This document shows, one piece after another, positions 45,309 through 54,327 of a stretch of 64,000 nt of DNA. The DNA is from Pseudarthrobacter sp. GA104 (GTDB taxonomy: Bacteria > Actinomycetota > Actinomycetes > Actinomycetales > Micrococcaceae), in contig NZ_WOWL01000001.1 in NCBI RefSeq assembly GCF_009741265.1, positions 2,914,001 to 2,978,000 on the forward strand, read 5' to 3'. The notes beneath the pieces were generated by a model that saw only the letters and a list, made by a program, of their open reading frames with translations, was not told where the DNA came from and did not search any database. Every line of letters starts with the position of its first letter. Within the stretch, counting starts at the first letter, position 1. A program made the position numbers and the translations under genes.

Positions 45309-46600
45309 GGCAGCCGCCAGGCTCAGGTGAACGCAGCGTCGGGGAACGAAGCATCGGGGAACGGCGCATTGCGGAACGCAGTTCCGGCGGGCATGCTTCC
45401 GGCGAGGGGCGGCGGCGCGAACGCCGTCCGGCCGTCCGGGACGCCGTGGATGTGGGGCTGCTCGAATCGGTGCGGGAGTCCATGATGGCGGACGCGGCGG
45501 CTGTGACACCCTCCCGGGTGGCGGCGGCAGTGCAGGCCACCGGCAAACTGCTGGGCACCGCCGGATCATTGGCGGCGGTGGAGCGGATCAGCGCCGAGCT
45601 CAACGGGCTGGGACCTCTCCAAAACCTTACCCGCGACCCCGCGGTGACGGATATCTTCGTGAATGCCCCGGACTCCGTCTGGGTTGACAGGGGCCGCGGG
45701 ATGGAGCGCGTAGCGGTGGCCTTCGACCATGAAGTCCAGCTGCGGGCATTGGCCTGCCGGCTGGTGGCCGCCGGCGGCCGGCGGCTGGATGACGGCTCAC
45801 CCTGCGTTGATGTGAGGCTGGCCGGCGGCTACCGCGTCCATGCCGTGCTGCCGCCCGTCTCCACGGCGGGAACGCTGCTGAGCATCAGGATCCGGCGCGA
45901 ACGGGTCTTCACCATGGATGAGCTCCGCGCCGGCGGAATGTTCAGTTCCGGACTGCAGCGTGTCCTGGAACGGGTGGTGGAGCGCAGGCTGAGCTTCCTT
46001 ATCAGCGGTGCCACCGGGTCCGGAAAGACCACCCTGCTTTCCACCCTGCTCGGGCTGTGCCCTCCCTCGGAGCGGTTGGTCCTGATCGAGGATGCATCGG
46101 AACTGAATCCGGTGCATCCGCACATCGTCTCCCTTGAATCCCGCCACGGAAACCTGGAAGGTGGCGGCGCGGTGGACCTGGGGGACCTGGTCCGGCAGGC
46201 CTTGCGCATGCGTCCGGACAGGCTGGTGGTGGGTGAATGCCGGGGCGCCGAAGTGCGGGAGCTGCTGACTGCCATGAACACCGGCCACAGCGGCGGGGGC
46301 GGAACCATCCACGCCAATACGGCCACTGCCGTTCCAGCCCGGCTCACAGCTCTCGGTGCCCTGGCGGGACTGAACCCCGACGGGGTGCGGCTCCAGGCAG
46401 CGAGCGCCCTGGACGTCATCATCCACGTCGAGCGCACGCAACAGTCCCGGAAAGTGACGTGCGTTGGCCTGGTGGGAGAGGGGCCGGACGGCCTGACGGT
46501 TCTGCCTGCCTGGGAAGGTGGTGAAGGCCCGGTGGGCACAGGCCCGGCGTGGCCGATCCTGGCCGAACGGCTGGGGCTGGGCCTGGGAGAGCTGCAATGA
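45305..46600 (+). CDS. tadA: Tad pilus assembly ATPase (CpaF/TadA)
   Basis: 431 residues; GTG start overlaps the ssd stop (GTGA). The N-terminal ~45 residues are charged and contain four five-residue repeats (G-E-R-S-V, G-E-R-S-I, G-E-R-R-I, A-E-R-S-S). Then a secretion ATPase: Walker A G-A-T-G-S-G-K-T-T (about 236-244), Asp box L-I-E-D-A-S-E-L, and Walker B region L-V-V-G-E-C-R-G-A-E. Powers pilin assembly at the cytosolic face of the membrane. Overlaps tadB by four bases. Confidence 0.93.
   Translation: MRQPPGSGERSVGERSIGERRIAERSSGGHASGEGRRRERRPAVRDAVDVGLLESVRESMMADAAAVTPSRVAAAVQATGKLLGTAGSLAAVERISAELNGLGPLQNLTRDPAVTDIFVNAPDSVWVDRGRGMERVAVAFDHEVQLRALACRLVAAGGRRLDDGSPCVDVRLAGGYRVHAVLPPVSTAGTLLSIRIRRERVFTMDELRAGGMFSSGLQRVLERVVERRLSFLISGATGSGKTTLLSTLLGLCPPSERLVLIEDASELNPVHPHIVSLESRHGNLEGGGAVDLGDLVRQALRMRPDRLVVGECRGAEVRELLTAMNTGHSGGGGTIHANTATAVPARLTALGALAGLNPDGVRLQAASALDVIIHVERTQQSRKVTCVGLVGEGPDGLTVLPAWEGGEGPVGTGPAWPILAERLGLGLGELQ
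45326..45385 (+). repeat. Four 15-base repeats in the 5' end of tadA
   Basis: Four imperfect in-frame 15-base units, consensus GGGGAACG(A/C)AGC(A/G)TC, encode G-E-R-S-(V/I). They lie in a charged, probably disordered N-terminus. Confidence 0.8.
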
Positions 46601-47403
46601 TCCCCCTTCTTGTCATGGTTTTGGGGCTGGCCGCAGTGCTGCTTGCCCGTCCGCCGCACGGCGCTGCCGCCAGGCTGCGCCGTGCAGGAAATGCCGGCCC
46701 TGCAGGAAAACCCGGTCCGGCCCCGGCATTAGGTGCCCTCAGGGCAGGGATCCTTCTGCTGAGCAGGCGCAGGGCCGGGAAGGGAGGCAAACAGTCTGCA
46801 GCGCCCATGACCGTCGTTGTGCAGCAACTTGCCGCCCTGCTCAAAGGCGGGCGGACACCGGCCCGGCTTTGGGAGGAGATCTGGTTGGTTTACGGCTCCT
46901 CGGGTTCCCGCAGCGATGGCCTCCCAAGCGATGGCCTCCCAACGGGCTCCAGCGCCATGCTGGGATCGGCACGCGCTGCGGCGGCCGGTGGAACTCCGGT
47001 CTCGGACGCCATCCGCCGGTCGCTGCCCTCCGCCTTTCCCCGGCGGGATCGGGAATCCCGCATCTGGGCGGAACTTGCCGCGTGCTTTGATGTTGCGGAA
47101 GCAAGCGGCTGTCCGCTTGCGGACGTGCTCACCAGGTTCGCCGCGCAGCTCGAAGCGGAGGACGACGCCGATGCCGCCCGGCAGACCGCCCTGGCCGGAC
47201 CCAAGGCCACCGTAAGCCTCCTCACCTGGCTGCCGCTGCTGGGGTTGGGCCTGGGAATGGCGCTGGGCGTGGATCCGCTGGCCATCCTGTTGGGAACGCC
47301 ATGGGGACTGGCAGCGCTTGCTGCCGGAATTGGCCTTACAGCTGCCGGAAGGCTGTGGTCCGCCAGGCTGGTGGCCGCGGCGGCGGGGGCTGGCGTGACA
47401 TGA
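46597..47403 (+). CDS. tadB: Tad inner-membrane platform protein (TadB-like)
   Basis: 268 residues, ATG overlapping the tadA stop (ATGA). One N-terminal hydrophobic segment (1-18), a type II secretion F domain (about 65-210) and two closely spaced C-terminal helices (about 210-260). Residues S-D-G-L-P are duplicated at about 106-115 by an exact 15-base tandem repeat. Partners with TadC to form the platform for pilin extrusion. Confidence 0.88.
   Translation: MIPLLVMVLGLAAVLLARPPHGAAARLRRAGNAGPAGKPGPAPALGALRAGILLLSRRRAGKGGKQSAAPMTVVVQQLAALLKGGRTPARLWEEIWLVYGSSGSRSDGLPSDGLPTGSSAMLGSARAAAAGGTPVSDAIRRSLPSAFPRRDRESRIWAELAACFDVAEASGCPLADVLTRFAAQLEAEDDADAARQTALAGPKATVSLLTWLPLLGLGLGMALGVDPLAILLGTPWGLAALAAGIGLTAAGRLWSARLVAAAAGAGVT
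46912..46941 (+). repeat. Exact 15-base tandem duplication in tadB
   Basis: AGCGATGGCCTCCCA occurs twice in a row without any change, adding S-D-G-L-P in frame. Identity suggests recent slippage and a possible strain-variable site. Confidence 0.9.
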
Positions 47404-48008
47404 CCTGGCCTTCCCCTTCAGCGCTCGCTCTTTTCCTCGTGCTTGCTGCGGCCGCCGCCCTGGTGTGTGCCGGGAGGGGCAGTCCGGGGAAGAGGTTGCT
47501 GGCGCTGTCCGGCAGCCCCTCGATGAGGGGCGCGCCCGCCGGCTCCGGAGGATCCCTGCCGCGCGGGGGACGGGAGGGCCTGACGGACACCGCCATGATG
47601 CTGGAGCTCGTGGCCGCCATGCTGGATGCGGGGTCGGGCATCGGCCGTGCGCTGGACCTGGTGTCGGACTCCGCTTCCGACAGGTACAGGGACGCTCTCC
47701 GGCCGGTCGTGGCTGCCTTGGCTATCGGGGCCGACTGGGAAACCGCCTGGCGCAGCAGTGCGGTCCGCCTGCCCGACGTCCTGGAACTGCGGGACGCCTT
47801 GGGGTTCGCGGCCCTGACCGGCGCGCCGTCGTCCGCGATCCTTTACGCCCAGGCTGCCCGGCTCCGCCGCGAGCGGTTCCGGGCGGCAGAAAAACGCGCG
47901 GCGTCACTGGGCGTCAAGCTGGTGGTTCCGCTCGGCGTGTGTTCCCTGCCCGCCTTCATCTGCCTGGGCGTGGTCCCGGTGCTCCTTGCGCTGGTGCCCT
48001 CGGGCTAG
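47400..48008 (+). CDS. tadC: Tad inner-membrane platform protein (TadC-like)
   Basis: 202 residues, ATG overlapping the tadB stop. N-terminal hydrophobic helix (about 6-25), then a T2SS F domain (M-L-E-L-V-A-A-M-L-D-A-G-S-G-I, about 63-77) and a C-terminal helix rich in Leu/Val/Pro. Shorter than classic TadC, as is usual in actinobacterial Tad loci. Confidence 0.85.
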   Translation: MTWPSPSALALFLVLAAAAALVCAGRGSPGKRLLALSGSPSMRGAPAGSGGSLPRGGREGLTDTAMMLELVAAMLDAGSGIGRALDLVSDSASDRYRDALRPVVAALAIGADWETAWRSSAVRLPDVLELRDALGFAALTGAPSSAILYAQAARLRRERFRAAEKRAASLGVKLVVPLGVCSLPAFICLGVVPVLLALVPSG

Positions 48009-48173
48009 GGCGCCATGTGCCTTTTCCTGCACTCTTCTCCTCCACAGCGGGGTCCACACCACGGAACCACCCGGCTTTTCCACTTAGGCGTCCGCGGGGC
48101 TTACCGCTTCCGGCACGGCCCGGAAGAGTCGAGACAGCCGGCAACACCACCGGCCCAACGGAAGGAAAACCAC

Positions 48174-48518
48174 ATGCCCACTCATCACCGCCGCCACTAC
48201 GCCGACGGGACAGCGGCGCTCGCCGCTGCCCGCTCCGCCTCCCGGGGACACCGCAGCAACAGCCACCACGCGGGCGGGGCCGGAAACGGTTCCCTGCCGG
48301 CCAACGTCGTAGAACTGTACCCGGGCGTGAAGGCGCCAACCAGCCCCAGGCGGCGTCTCCGGCTTCGGGGATCCGAGGCGGGAATGGCAACCGCCGAGTA
48401 CGCCATAGCCACTCTCGCTGCCGTGGGCTTTGCCGGGCTGCTGGTCTTCATCCTCCGCAGCGAGGAGGTCCGTGGCTTCCTGCTGACTCTGATCCGCACG
48501 GCGTTGGCCCTGCCATGA
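48174..48518 (+). CDS. Flp-type pilin (DUF4244) with a long N-terminal leader
   Basis: 114 residues; GGAAGG precedes the ATG, 165 bases after tadC. The pilin signature is G-M-A-T-A-E-Y (Gly70-Tyr76): cleavage after Gly70 would leave Glu at +5 and Tyr at +6 as in Flp pilins, followed by a single hydrophobic helix (about 76-94) and a 20-residue tail. The 70-residue leader, rich in His, Ala, Arg and Ser, is much longer than the usual 10-30. No prepilin peptidase gene is in the cluster. Confidence 0.85.
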   Translation: MPTHHRRHYADGTAALAAARSASRGHRSNSHHAGGAGNGSLPANVVELYPGVKAPTSPRRRLRLRGSEAGMATAEYAIATLAAVGFAGLLVFILRSEEVRGFLLTLIRTALALP

Positions 48519-48961
48519 CCGTCGCGCCGGCCGTGCTTCCACCCGTTCGTCCGTGCCCCACCCTGCTGCCCGGCTCCCGGCCCCAGGGGCCGGGCAGGCC
48601 CTACGTCGGTCCCGGACCGGAGGAATCGTGCGGCGCCGTGACCGCCGAGTTCGCCGTCACGCTGCCTGCGGTCCTGCTGCTGCTGGCCATGCTGCTGTCA
48701 GGTGCCTCCGCCGGGGTCACCCAGTTGCGGCTGGAGGAGGGAGCACGCGCCGGTGCCCGGGCCCTGGCCCGCGGCGAAGATTCCGCCGCTGTGGAAAGAA
48801 TCGTCCATACCCTGACGGGCGGGTCCGCGTCGGCGGCGGTTTCGGCCGACGGCGAGTGGCTGGACGTCACCGTCACCGGCCGGGTGGGCGGCCCGCTCGG
48901 TTCGGCCATTCCCTGGCTGCTTACTGCCCGGGCCTCCACCCGCGCCGAGACGGCCGGATGA
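48515..48961 (+). CDS. tadE: TadE-like pseudopilin
   Basis: 148 residues; ATG overlaps the pilin stop. The motif C-G-A-V-T-A-E-F followed by a hydrophobic helix (about 40-63) is a pseudopilin site (Gly then Glu at +5, Phe at +6). The C-terminal part is a small extracytoplasmic domain. Minor pilin/assembly factor of the Tad system. Confidence 0.87.
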   Translation: MTVAPAVLPPVRPCPTLLPGSRPQGPGRPYVGPGPEESCGAVTAEFAVTLPAVLLLLAMLLSGASAGVTQLRLEEGARAGARALARGEDSAAVERIVHTLTGGSASAAVSADGEWLDVTVTGRVGGPLGSAIPWLLTARASTRAETAG

Positions 48962-49392
48962 TGCGTGCCGGGCCCTGTGGACGGACTCGCATCGTTCAGC
49001 CGTGCCGGGCAGGTGCTGCAGACTCAGGCCGGCGCCGGCAGGCTTCCGGCTGCGGCCGGGAGCGCGGGTCCGGGACGGTCCTGGCGGCCGGCCTGGCCTT
49101 GGTGGTGATGATGGCCATGGCGCTGATGCTGCTGCTGGCACAGTCGGCCGTCCTGGCAAGCAGGGCCGCGTCCGCTGCCGACCTCGCGGCACTTGCGGCG
49201 GCCGATGCCCTCCGCGGCGTCACTGACGGGGACCCCTGCACCGTAGCGTTCCAGGTTGCGGCCCGGCAGGGGGCTGCGGTCCTTGGCTGCACCGAGGGTG
49301 CAGGGCAAACGATCGAGGTCAGGACGGAGCTGATGGAACGGACCGTGTTCGGGGCAGCAACCGGGCGTTCCCGCGCGGGGCCGCCGCCCTGA
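48958..49392 (+). CDS. Second TadE/TadG-like membrane protein (Rv3654c-like)
   Basis: 144 residues; ATG overlaps the tadE stop (ATGA). A basic N-terminus, R-G-S-G-T-V-L-A-A-G-L then a hydrophobic helix (about 39-62), A-A-S-A-A-D-L-A-A-L-A-A-A-D (63-76) typical of TadG/Rv3654c-like proteins, and two cysteines in the outer part (C-T at about 85; C-T at about 104) that may pair. It lacks the Glu of processed pilins. Last gene of the Tad unit; convergent with the helicase, 95 bases apart with no other feature. Confidence 0.8.
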   Translation: MMRAGPCGRTRIVQPCRAGAADSGRRRQASGCGRERGSGTVLAAGLALVVMMAMALMLLLAQSAVLASRAASAADLAALAAADALRGVTDGDPCTVAFQVAARQGAAVLGCTEGAGQTIEVRTELMERTVFGAATGRSRAGPPP

Positions 49393-49487
49393 ACCTCGCA
49401 CCTGCCCCGGGTGTGGCCGGCAGGCGCGGCTCCTGTGTTGGCTTCCCGAATGTCTGCCGGGCAGACCCGGACAAGCGGCCGGCACCG

Positions 49488-51863
49488 TCAGCGCTGCGCT
49501 TCCATCCTCAGGGAGCTGCCCTCGGTGGCGTCCTTGAGCAGGACGTCGAGGAGGGAGACCGCGGCAGCCTTGTCCAGGGGGTTGTTCTTGTTGCCGCATT
49601 TCGGTGACTGGACGCAGGAGGGACAGCCGGAATCGCACTCGCAGGCCTTGATGGCGTCCCGGGTGGCCGTGAGCCATACCTTCGCCTTGTCGAAACCCCG
49701 TTCGGCGAAACCCGCGCCGCCGGGATGCCCGTCGTACACGAAGATGGTGGGCACCCCGGTGTCCGCATGCAAGGCCGTGGATACCCCGCCGATGTCCCAC
49801 CGATCGCTTGATGCCACCAAGGGCAGCAGGCCAATGGCCGCATGCTCCGCGGCATGCAGGGCCCCGGGAAACTGCGCTTCGATCAGCCCCGCCCCGGTGA
49901 GGGAACGGTTGTCCACCACGAACCAGACGGCCTTGGTGAAGAGATCGCGGGCGCCCAGTTCCAACGGCTCCTCGCCAAGGATTTCGTTGGAGATCAGGGC
50001 CTTGCGCTGAAAGGACACCACTTGCGTCGTGACTTTGACATCACCGAAGTGCACCGAAACGTCACCCCACTGCACCGTGCGCTGCGTCTCCAGCACCTCG
50101 ATCTGGGTGATGTCCCGGGCGGTGGTGTAGTAATCGGGATTGGCGCGGCGCACCATCACGCAGTGGTCATCTTCATTCAGGTCCTCCACGACGTAACTGT
50201 CACCCTGATGGATGTAAACAGCGCCAGTGTGGGCCTGGTAGTGGGTCTGCGGGGAATCCATGGTTCCAAGGAGGGACCCGGTTTCGGCATCCACGATGCT
50301 CACCGGTCCGCCGCCGTCGGCCCGCAGGTTCACCATGGCTGCCGCGCTCTGCGAGTGTGTCCAGAACCAGCCCGCGGGCCTCCGGCGCAGGTACCCCTGG
50401 GCCACCAGCCGGTCCAGGAGGGACTCCGCCGTGCTGCCGAAGAGGTCGAGTTCGGCAGGACCAAGCGGAAGTTCCGCTGCCGCGGCGCACAGGTGTGGAC
50501 CCAGCACGTAGGGGTTTGAGGGGTCGAAGACAGTTGCTTCCACGGACACGTCGAAAATCGCTTCCGGATGGTTCACCAGGAAGGTGTCCAGGGGATCATC
50601 GCTGGCAACAAAGGCCGCGATGGCGTCCTGCCCGGCCCTGCCCGCCCGGCCGATCTGCTGGAACAGGGAGGCGCGCGTCCCCGGCCAGCCCGCCACCAGG
50701 ACCGCGTCCAGTCCTGAAATGTCGATCCCCAGTTCCAGGGCGGAAGTGCTCGAAACACCCAGGAGCCGCCCCGAACGGAGCGCCTTTTCCACGGCGCGGC
50801 GTTCCTCGGGAAGGTACCCGGAACGGTATGCAGCCACCCGCTGCGGCAGGCTGGGGTCCACCTCGTCCAGGAGGCGTTTGGTGATGGAGGAGATGGACTC
50901 CGCCCCGCGCCGGGATTTGATGAACGCTATGGTGCGGACCTGGGCCGATACCAGGTTCGCCAGCAGGTCTGCGGTTTCAGCCACAGCCGTCCGCCGCTCC
51001 TTGGCGCCGTTTTCGCCCCGAACGTCGGTGAGGGCGGGTTCCCAGAAAGCCACCGTGGTGGCACCGTGCGGCGAGCCGTCCCGGGAAACTGCCCTCACTG
51101 GAGCCCCGATCAGCCGGGCGAAGGAGACCTCGGGCTCCGAAGCGGTCGCGGAGGCGGCGATGAATACCGGCTCCGGGTAGGCCGTGCCCGCACCGTAGTA
51201 CGCGCAGATCCGGCGCAGCCGGCGCATCAGGTTGGCCACATGGGAACCGAATACACCTCGGTAGCTGTGGGCCTCGTCAATGACCACGTAGCGCAGGCGG
51301 CGGAAGAACCCGGCCCACCAGGCGTGGTTGGGAAGAATCCCAAAGTGCAGCATGTCCGGGTTGGCAAGGATGAAGTTGGCGTGGTCCCTGATCCAGCGGC
51401 GCGAGGCGGGGTCGGTGTCCCCGTCGTAGGTTTCCGCCCGCACGGTGGGCAGTTCCAGGCCCCTGATGGCATTGAGCTGGTCCGCGGCGAGGGCCTTCGT
51501 GGGGGACAGGTAGAGCGTCACGGCGCCGTCGTCATGGATCTTCCCGGGCTCGGCCATGACCCGCAGTTCGGAACGGTGGATGGCGTCCAGGGCGGGGAGC
51601 TGGTAGGCGAGCGACTTTCCCGATGCGGTTCCGGTGGCCACCACAACGTGTTCGCCGGCGTGGGCGATTCCGGCTGCTTCCACCTGGTGCCGGTAGGGCT
51701 CCTGGATGCCCAGGGACCCGTACGCCGCAACCAGGTCCGGATGCACCCACGCGGGCCAGGGCTCGTACTCGGCCTCACGGGCCGGGATAGTGCGGACATG
51801 ACGCAGCTGCTCCGGTTCCGGGCCGCGGCCCAGCAAGGGAATCAGGGAGTCATGGGGGTTCAC
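49488..51863 (-). CDS. DEAD/DEAH-box helicase with DUF1998 zinc-cluster domain
   Basis: 791 residues from GTG at 51863. Superfamily 2 helicase: Walker A T-G-T-A-S-G-K-S (about 77-84), V-I-D-E-A-H box (about 193-198), motif VI Q-I-G-R-A-G-R-A-G-Q near 408. The C-terminal DUF1998 carries the cluster C-E-C-D-S-G-C-P-S-C...C-G-N-K-N-N-P (about 746-768), a zinc-binding patch. Helicases of this type (MrfA/Hrq1 relatives) act in DNA repair. Its position next to a Tad locus is widely conserved in actinobacteria (helicase/secretion neighbourhood), though no functional link is known to me. Confidence 0.9.
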   Translation of the reverse strand: MNPHDSLIPLLGRGPEPEQLRHVRTIPAREAEYEPWPAWVHPDLVAAYGSLGIQEPYRHQVEAAGIAHAGEHVVVATGTASGKSLAYQLPALDAIHRSELRVMAEPGKIHDDGAVTLYLSPTKALAADQLNAIRGLELPTVRAETYDGDTDPASRRWIRDHANFILANPDMLHFGILPNHAWWAGFFRRLRYVVIDEAHSYRGVFGSHVANLMRRLRRICAYYGAGTAYPEPVFIAASATASEPEVSFARLIGAPVRAVSRDGSPHGATTVAFWEPALTDVRGENGAKERRTAVAETADLLANLVSAQVRTIAFIKSRRGAESISSITKRLLDEVDPSLPQRVAAYRSGYLPEERRAVEKALRSGRLLGVSSTSALELGIDISGLDAVLVAGWPGTRASLFQQIGRAGRAGQDAIAAFVASDDPLDTFLVNHPEAIFDVSVEATVFDPSNPYVLGPHLCAAAAELPLGPAELDLFGSTAESLLDRLVAQGYLRRRPAGWFWTHSQSAAAMVNLRADGGGPVSIVDAETGSLLGTMDSPQTHYQAHTGAVYIHQGDSYVVEDLNEDDHCVMVRRANPDYYTTARDITQIEVLETQRTVQWGDVSVHFGDVKVTTQVVSFQRKALISNEILGEEPLELGARDLFTKAVWFVVDNRSLTGAGLIEAQFPGALHAAEHAAIGLLPLVASSDRWDIGGVSTALHADTGVPTIFVYDGHPGGAGFAERGFDKAKVWLTATRDAIKACECDSGCPSCVQSPKCGNKNNPLDKAAAVSLLDVLLKDATEGSSLRMEAQR

Positions 51864-51942
51864 CCGAACATTGTTTCACCCGGCAGGGACTTGCGGGCCC
51901 CGGTTCGCCGTCGGGGTAACAGTGTGGGGGGAACGGTAAGGC

Positions 51943-52635
51943 TCAGCTGAGGGAAAGGTCTGAGCCGTCGTGCGAAGCGGACAGCATGAGTACCCGGGAC
52001 ACGGTGGTCCAGCCGAGGTGGGAGTAGAGTTTTTGGCCGTCCGCGGAGGCCAGCAGGAGCCCTTCCTGCACGTCGTGCTCGAAGGCCTTGGCTGCAAGGG
52101 CACGCATGATGAAACTGCCCAGGCCCCGGCGCTGGAAGGCCGGTTCCGTGATGATCTTGTCGAACACCGCGGTGTCGCCCACCACGTAAACCCGTCCGCT
52201 GGCGGCCAGGGTGTCGCCGGAACGGACCTCTGCGTAGTGGACGCCGTTCTGCGCGGACGTGGTCCAGGTCAGTTCGTCGTCGGAAAGCCAGGGATCCTCG
52301 GCGTCCTGGGTCTCCATGTCCACAATCATCATCGCCTGCGAGTCAGATGTGACATTCAGCCCGTGCCTTGCGGCCAAGGCCGAGTAGCGGGCTGTGTCAT
52401 TGGTCAGGATGGTGAGGACCCTGGCCGGAACTTCGGCCGTCTTGGCGGCCAGCGCCGCGAACTCATCGTCCGTGGGCTCGGACGCGAAGAATTCCCATTC
52501 GCCGCTGGTATCCGCCCGCAGCACGGCGGGAAAGCGGCCCTCGGTGGATGTCCTGTAGCCGCGGCAACCGGCCCAGCCCGCCACCCACACCTCAAGAAGG
52601 CCAGTGATGTCTTCAACCATGGTTTCCGGGGTCAT
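51943..52635 (-). CDS. GNAT-family N-acetyltransferase
   Basis: 230 residues from ATG at 52635; a TTG at 52668 would add 11 residues and has no better ribosome site. The C-terminal half holds the acetyl-CoA motif I-I-T-E-P-A-F-Q-R-R-G-L-G (about 159-171) and L-Y-S-H-L-G-W near the end. The N-terminal half may be a second, degenerate GNAT fold. Substrate unknown. Confidence 0.8.
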   Translation of the reverse strand: MTPETMVEDITGLLEVWVAGWAGCRGYRTSTEGRFPAVLRADTSGEWEFFASEPTDDEFAALAAKTAEVPARVLTILTNDTARYSALAARHGLNVTSDSQAMMIVDMETQDAEDPWLSDDELTWTTSAQNGVHYAEVRSGDTLAASGRVYVVGDTAVFDKIITEPAFQRRGLGSFIMRALAAKAFEHDVQEGLLLASADGQKLYSHLGWTTVSRVLMLSASHDGSDLSLS

Positions 52636-52787
52636 GGGATGAGAATATTCCAGCCCGATCTTAAGCAACAGGGGGTGGCAGAGAGCTTATGCAATCGTGA
52701 TGAGCCGAAAACGCCACGGACCTTCGCGGAAGCTGGAGCGGACCGGCCGGCACCGTCGCCGCGGACCGTGCCGGTACCCTTAAATAC

Positions 52788-53681
52788 GTGGCTTTGAACC
52801 GAATTGTGCTTTTTTACGGCTTTACCCCGATCGCGGACCCCGAGGCGGTACGGCTATGGCAGCGCGCGCTGTGCGAGAAGCTCGGGCTGACCGGACGCAT
52901 CCTGATCTCCAAGGACGGCATCAACGCGACTGTCGGCGGGGAGATCGGCGCGGTCAAACAGTACGTGAAGACCACCCGCGAGTACAGGGGCTTCCGCGGC
53001 ATCGACGTGAAATGGTCCGACGGCGGTGCCGAGGACTTCCCCCGGCTCAGCGTCAAGGTCCGGGACGAGATTGTCTCCTTCGGCGCGCCCGGGGAACTCA
53101 AAGTGGACGAGAACGGCGTGGTTGGCGGCGGTACGCACCTCAAGCCGGAGGAACTGCACGAGCTGGTGGACAGCAAGAAGGAAGCCGGGGAGGACGTTGT
53201 CTTCTTCGACGGCCGGAATGCCTTCGAAGCCCGGATCGGCCGCTTCAAGGACGCGATCGTCCCCGATGTCGCCACGACCCACGACTTCATCCAGGAGCTG
53301 GAGTCCGGCAAGTATGACGACCTCAAGGACAAACCCGTGGTCACCTACTGCACCGGCGGCATCCGCTGCGAGGTGCTGTCCAGCCTCATGGTGAACCGGG
53401 GTTTCAAGGAGGTGTACCAGCTGGACGGCGGCATTGTCCGCTACGGCGAAACATTCAAGGACCAGGGGCTCTGGGAAGGCTCGCTCTACGTCTTCGACAA
53501 GCGCATGCACCTGGAATTCAGCGAGGACGCCAAGACCATCGGCGAATGCACCCGCTGCTCGGCGCCCACCAGCAAGTTCGAGAACTGCTCAAACCCCAGC
53601 TGCCGGACCCTCACCCTGTACTGCGCCGACTGCGCATCCAGCCCGGAAACCCTGCGCTGCCCCGACGGGTGCGCAGCCTAG
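52788..53681 (+). CDS. trhO: tRNA uridine(34) hydroxylase (rhodanese-like)
   Basis: 297 residues from GTG at 52788. N-terminal UPF0176/acylphosphatase-like domain (1-95), rhodanese domain with active Cys188 in [10 protein letters not shown], and a C-terminal Cys-rich segment (C-T-R-C...C-S-N-P-S-C...C-A-D-C) likely to bind zinc. TrhO makes 5-hydroxyuridine at the wobble base of some tRNAs. Stop overlaps the convergent lipoprotein stop by four bases. Confidence 0.93.
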   Translation: MALNRIVLFYGFTPIADPEAVRLWQRALCEKLGLTGRILISKDGINATVGGEIGAVKQYVKTTREYRGFRGIDVKWSDGGAEDFPRLSVKVRDEIVSFGAPGELKVDENGVVGGGTHLKPEELHELVDSKKEAGEDVVFFDGRNAFEARIGRFKDAIVPDVATTHDFIQELESGKYDDLKDKPVVTYCTGGIRCEVLSSLMVNRGFKEVYQLDGGIVRYGETFKDQGLWEGSLYVFDKRMHLEFSEDAKTIGECTRCSAPTSKFENCSNPSCRTLTLYCADCASSPETLRCPDGCAA

Positions 53682-54277
53682 GGAACGGGTGGCGAGAGAA
53701 GCCGCAGCCGGTAGGCGTAGTTGGCGCCGGTCCGGGCTTCCACCCTGATGGTGAGGGCTGTCTCCGAGGAAAGATAAATAACGTTCTCCCGGTTGATCCC
53801 GCACCGGAGCCCCAGATCCACCAGCGTGAGCGACTCGCTGCGGACGGTGAACGTCACACGCCGCTGGCTGCGGCACGCCAGGGCCAGCGCGTACGTGCCG
53901 GTCCCCAGGACGGGCGTCGACTCGGCCCGGATTTCCCCGGCTGCCATGAGCCCTGCCCTGGCGTGGGCCACCGGCTGCCCTGTGTCCGGCAGCGTCCGGG
54001 TTACCCAAGCGCCAAGCTCAGCCTCGCTGACGGGGTCGTTCTGCAGCGGGTCGCGCGTGAACACCGGCCCGGGAAGCCGCGTCGGCTCTGCCTCGACGGG
54101 CCCCGGAAGGCTGCGGCCGTCGTCGTACGTATACTCGCAGCCGCCCAGCACCATCGCGGCGGCCAGCGCAGCAATGACGACGGCGGCGCCCGGCTTCCGG
54201 GCCAGCGGCACCGGCGCTGTGCGCACGCGGGGCGTCCGCACGGTACAAGGCGCGGAGGCGATCCGCACACTGGGCAT
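53678..54277 (-). CDS. Lipoprotein, paralogue of the adjacent upstream lipoprotein
   Basis: 199 residues from ATG at 54277. A 30-residue basic N-terminus, hydrophobic helix and lipobox L-G-G-C (Cys48) followed by E-Y-T-Y-D-D. The C-terminal ~80 residues (G-T-Y-A-L-A-L-A-C...L-R-C-G-I-N...Y-A-Y-R-L-R) share layout with the neighbour: two Cys, a beta-rich domain and the Y-A-Y-R-L end. Family not recognised; probably a small secreted beta-sandwich held on the membrane. Confidence 0.75.
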   Translation of the reverse strand: MPSVRIASAPCTVRTPRVRTAPVPLARKPGAAVVIAALAAAMVLGGCEYTYDDGRSLPGPVEAEPTRLPGPVFTRDPLQNDPVSEAELGAWVTRTLPDTGQPVAHARAGLMAAGEIRAESTPVLGTGTYALALACRSQRRVTFTVRSESLTLVDLGLRCGINRENVIYLSSETALTIRVEARTGANYAYRLRLLSPPVP

Positions 54278-54327
54278 AGTCAGACTGTATGCCCGCCGCC
54301 ATCGGCGGGCCAGAGCCGAAGGTACCG

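Noticed and set aside
45326-45385. Repeats in tadA as a CRISPR-like array
   Set aside because: Units are contiguous, in frame and only 15 bases long; no spacers.
47465-48961. Single 498-codon frame running through tadC, the pilin gene and tadE
   Set aside because: Only its last 148 codons are the real tadE; the rest is out of frame with tadC and the pilin gene, which have clear motifs and coupled starts.
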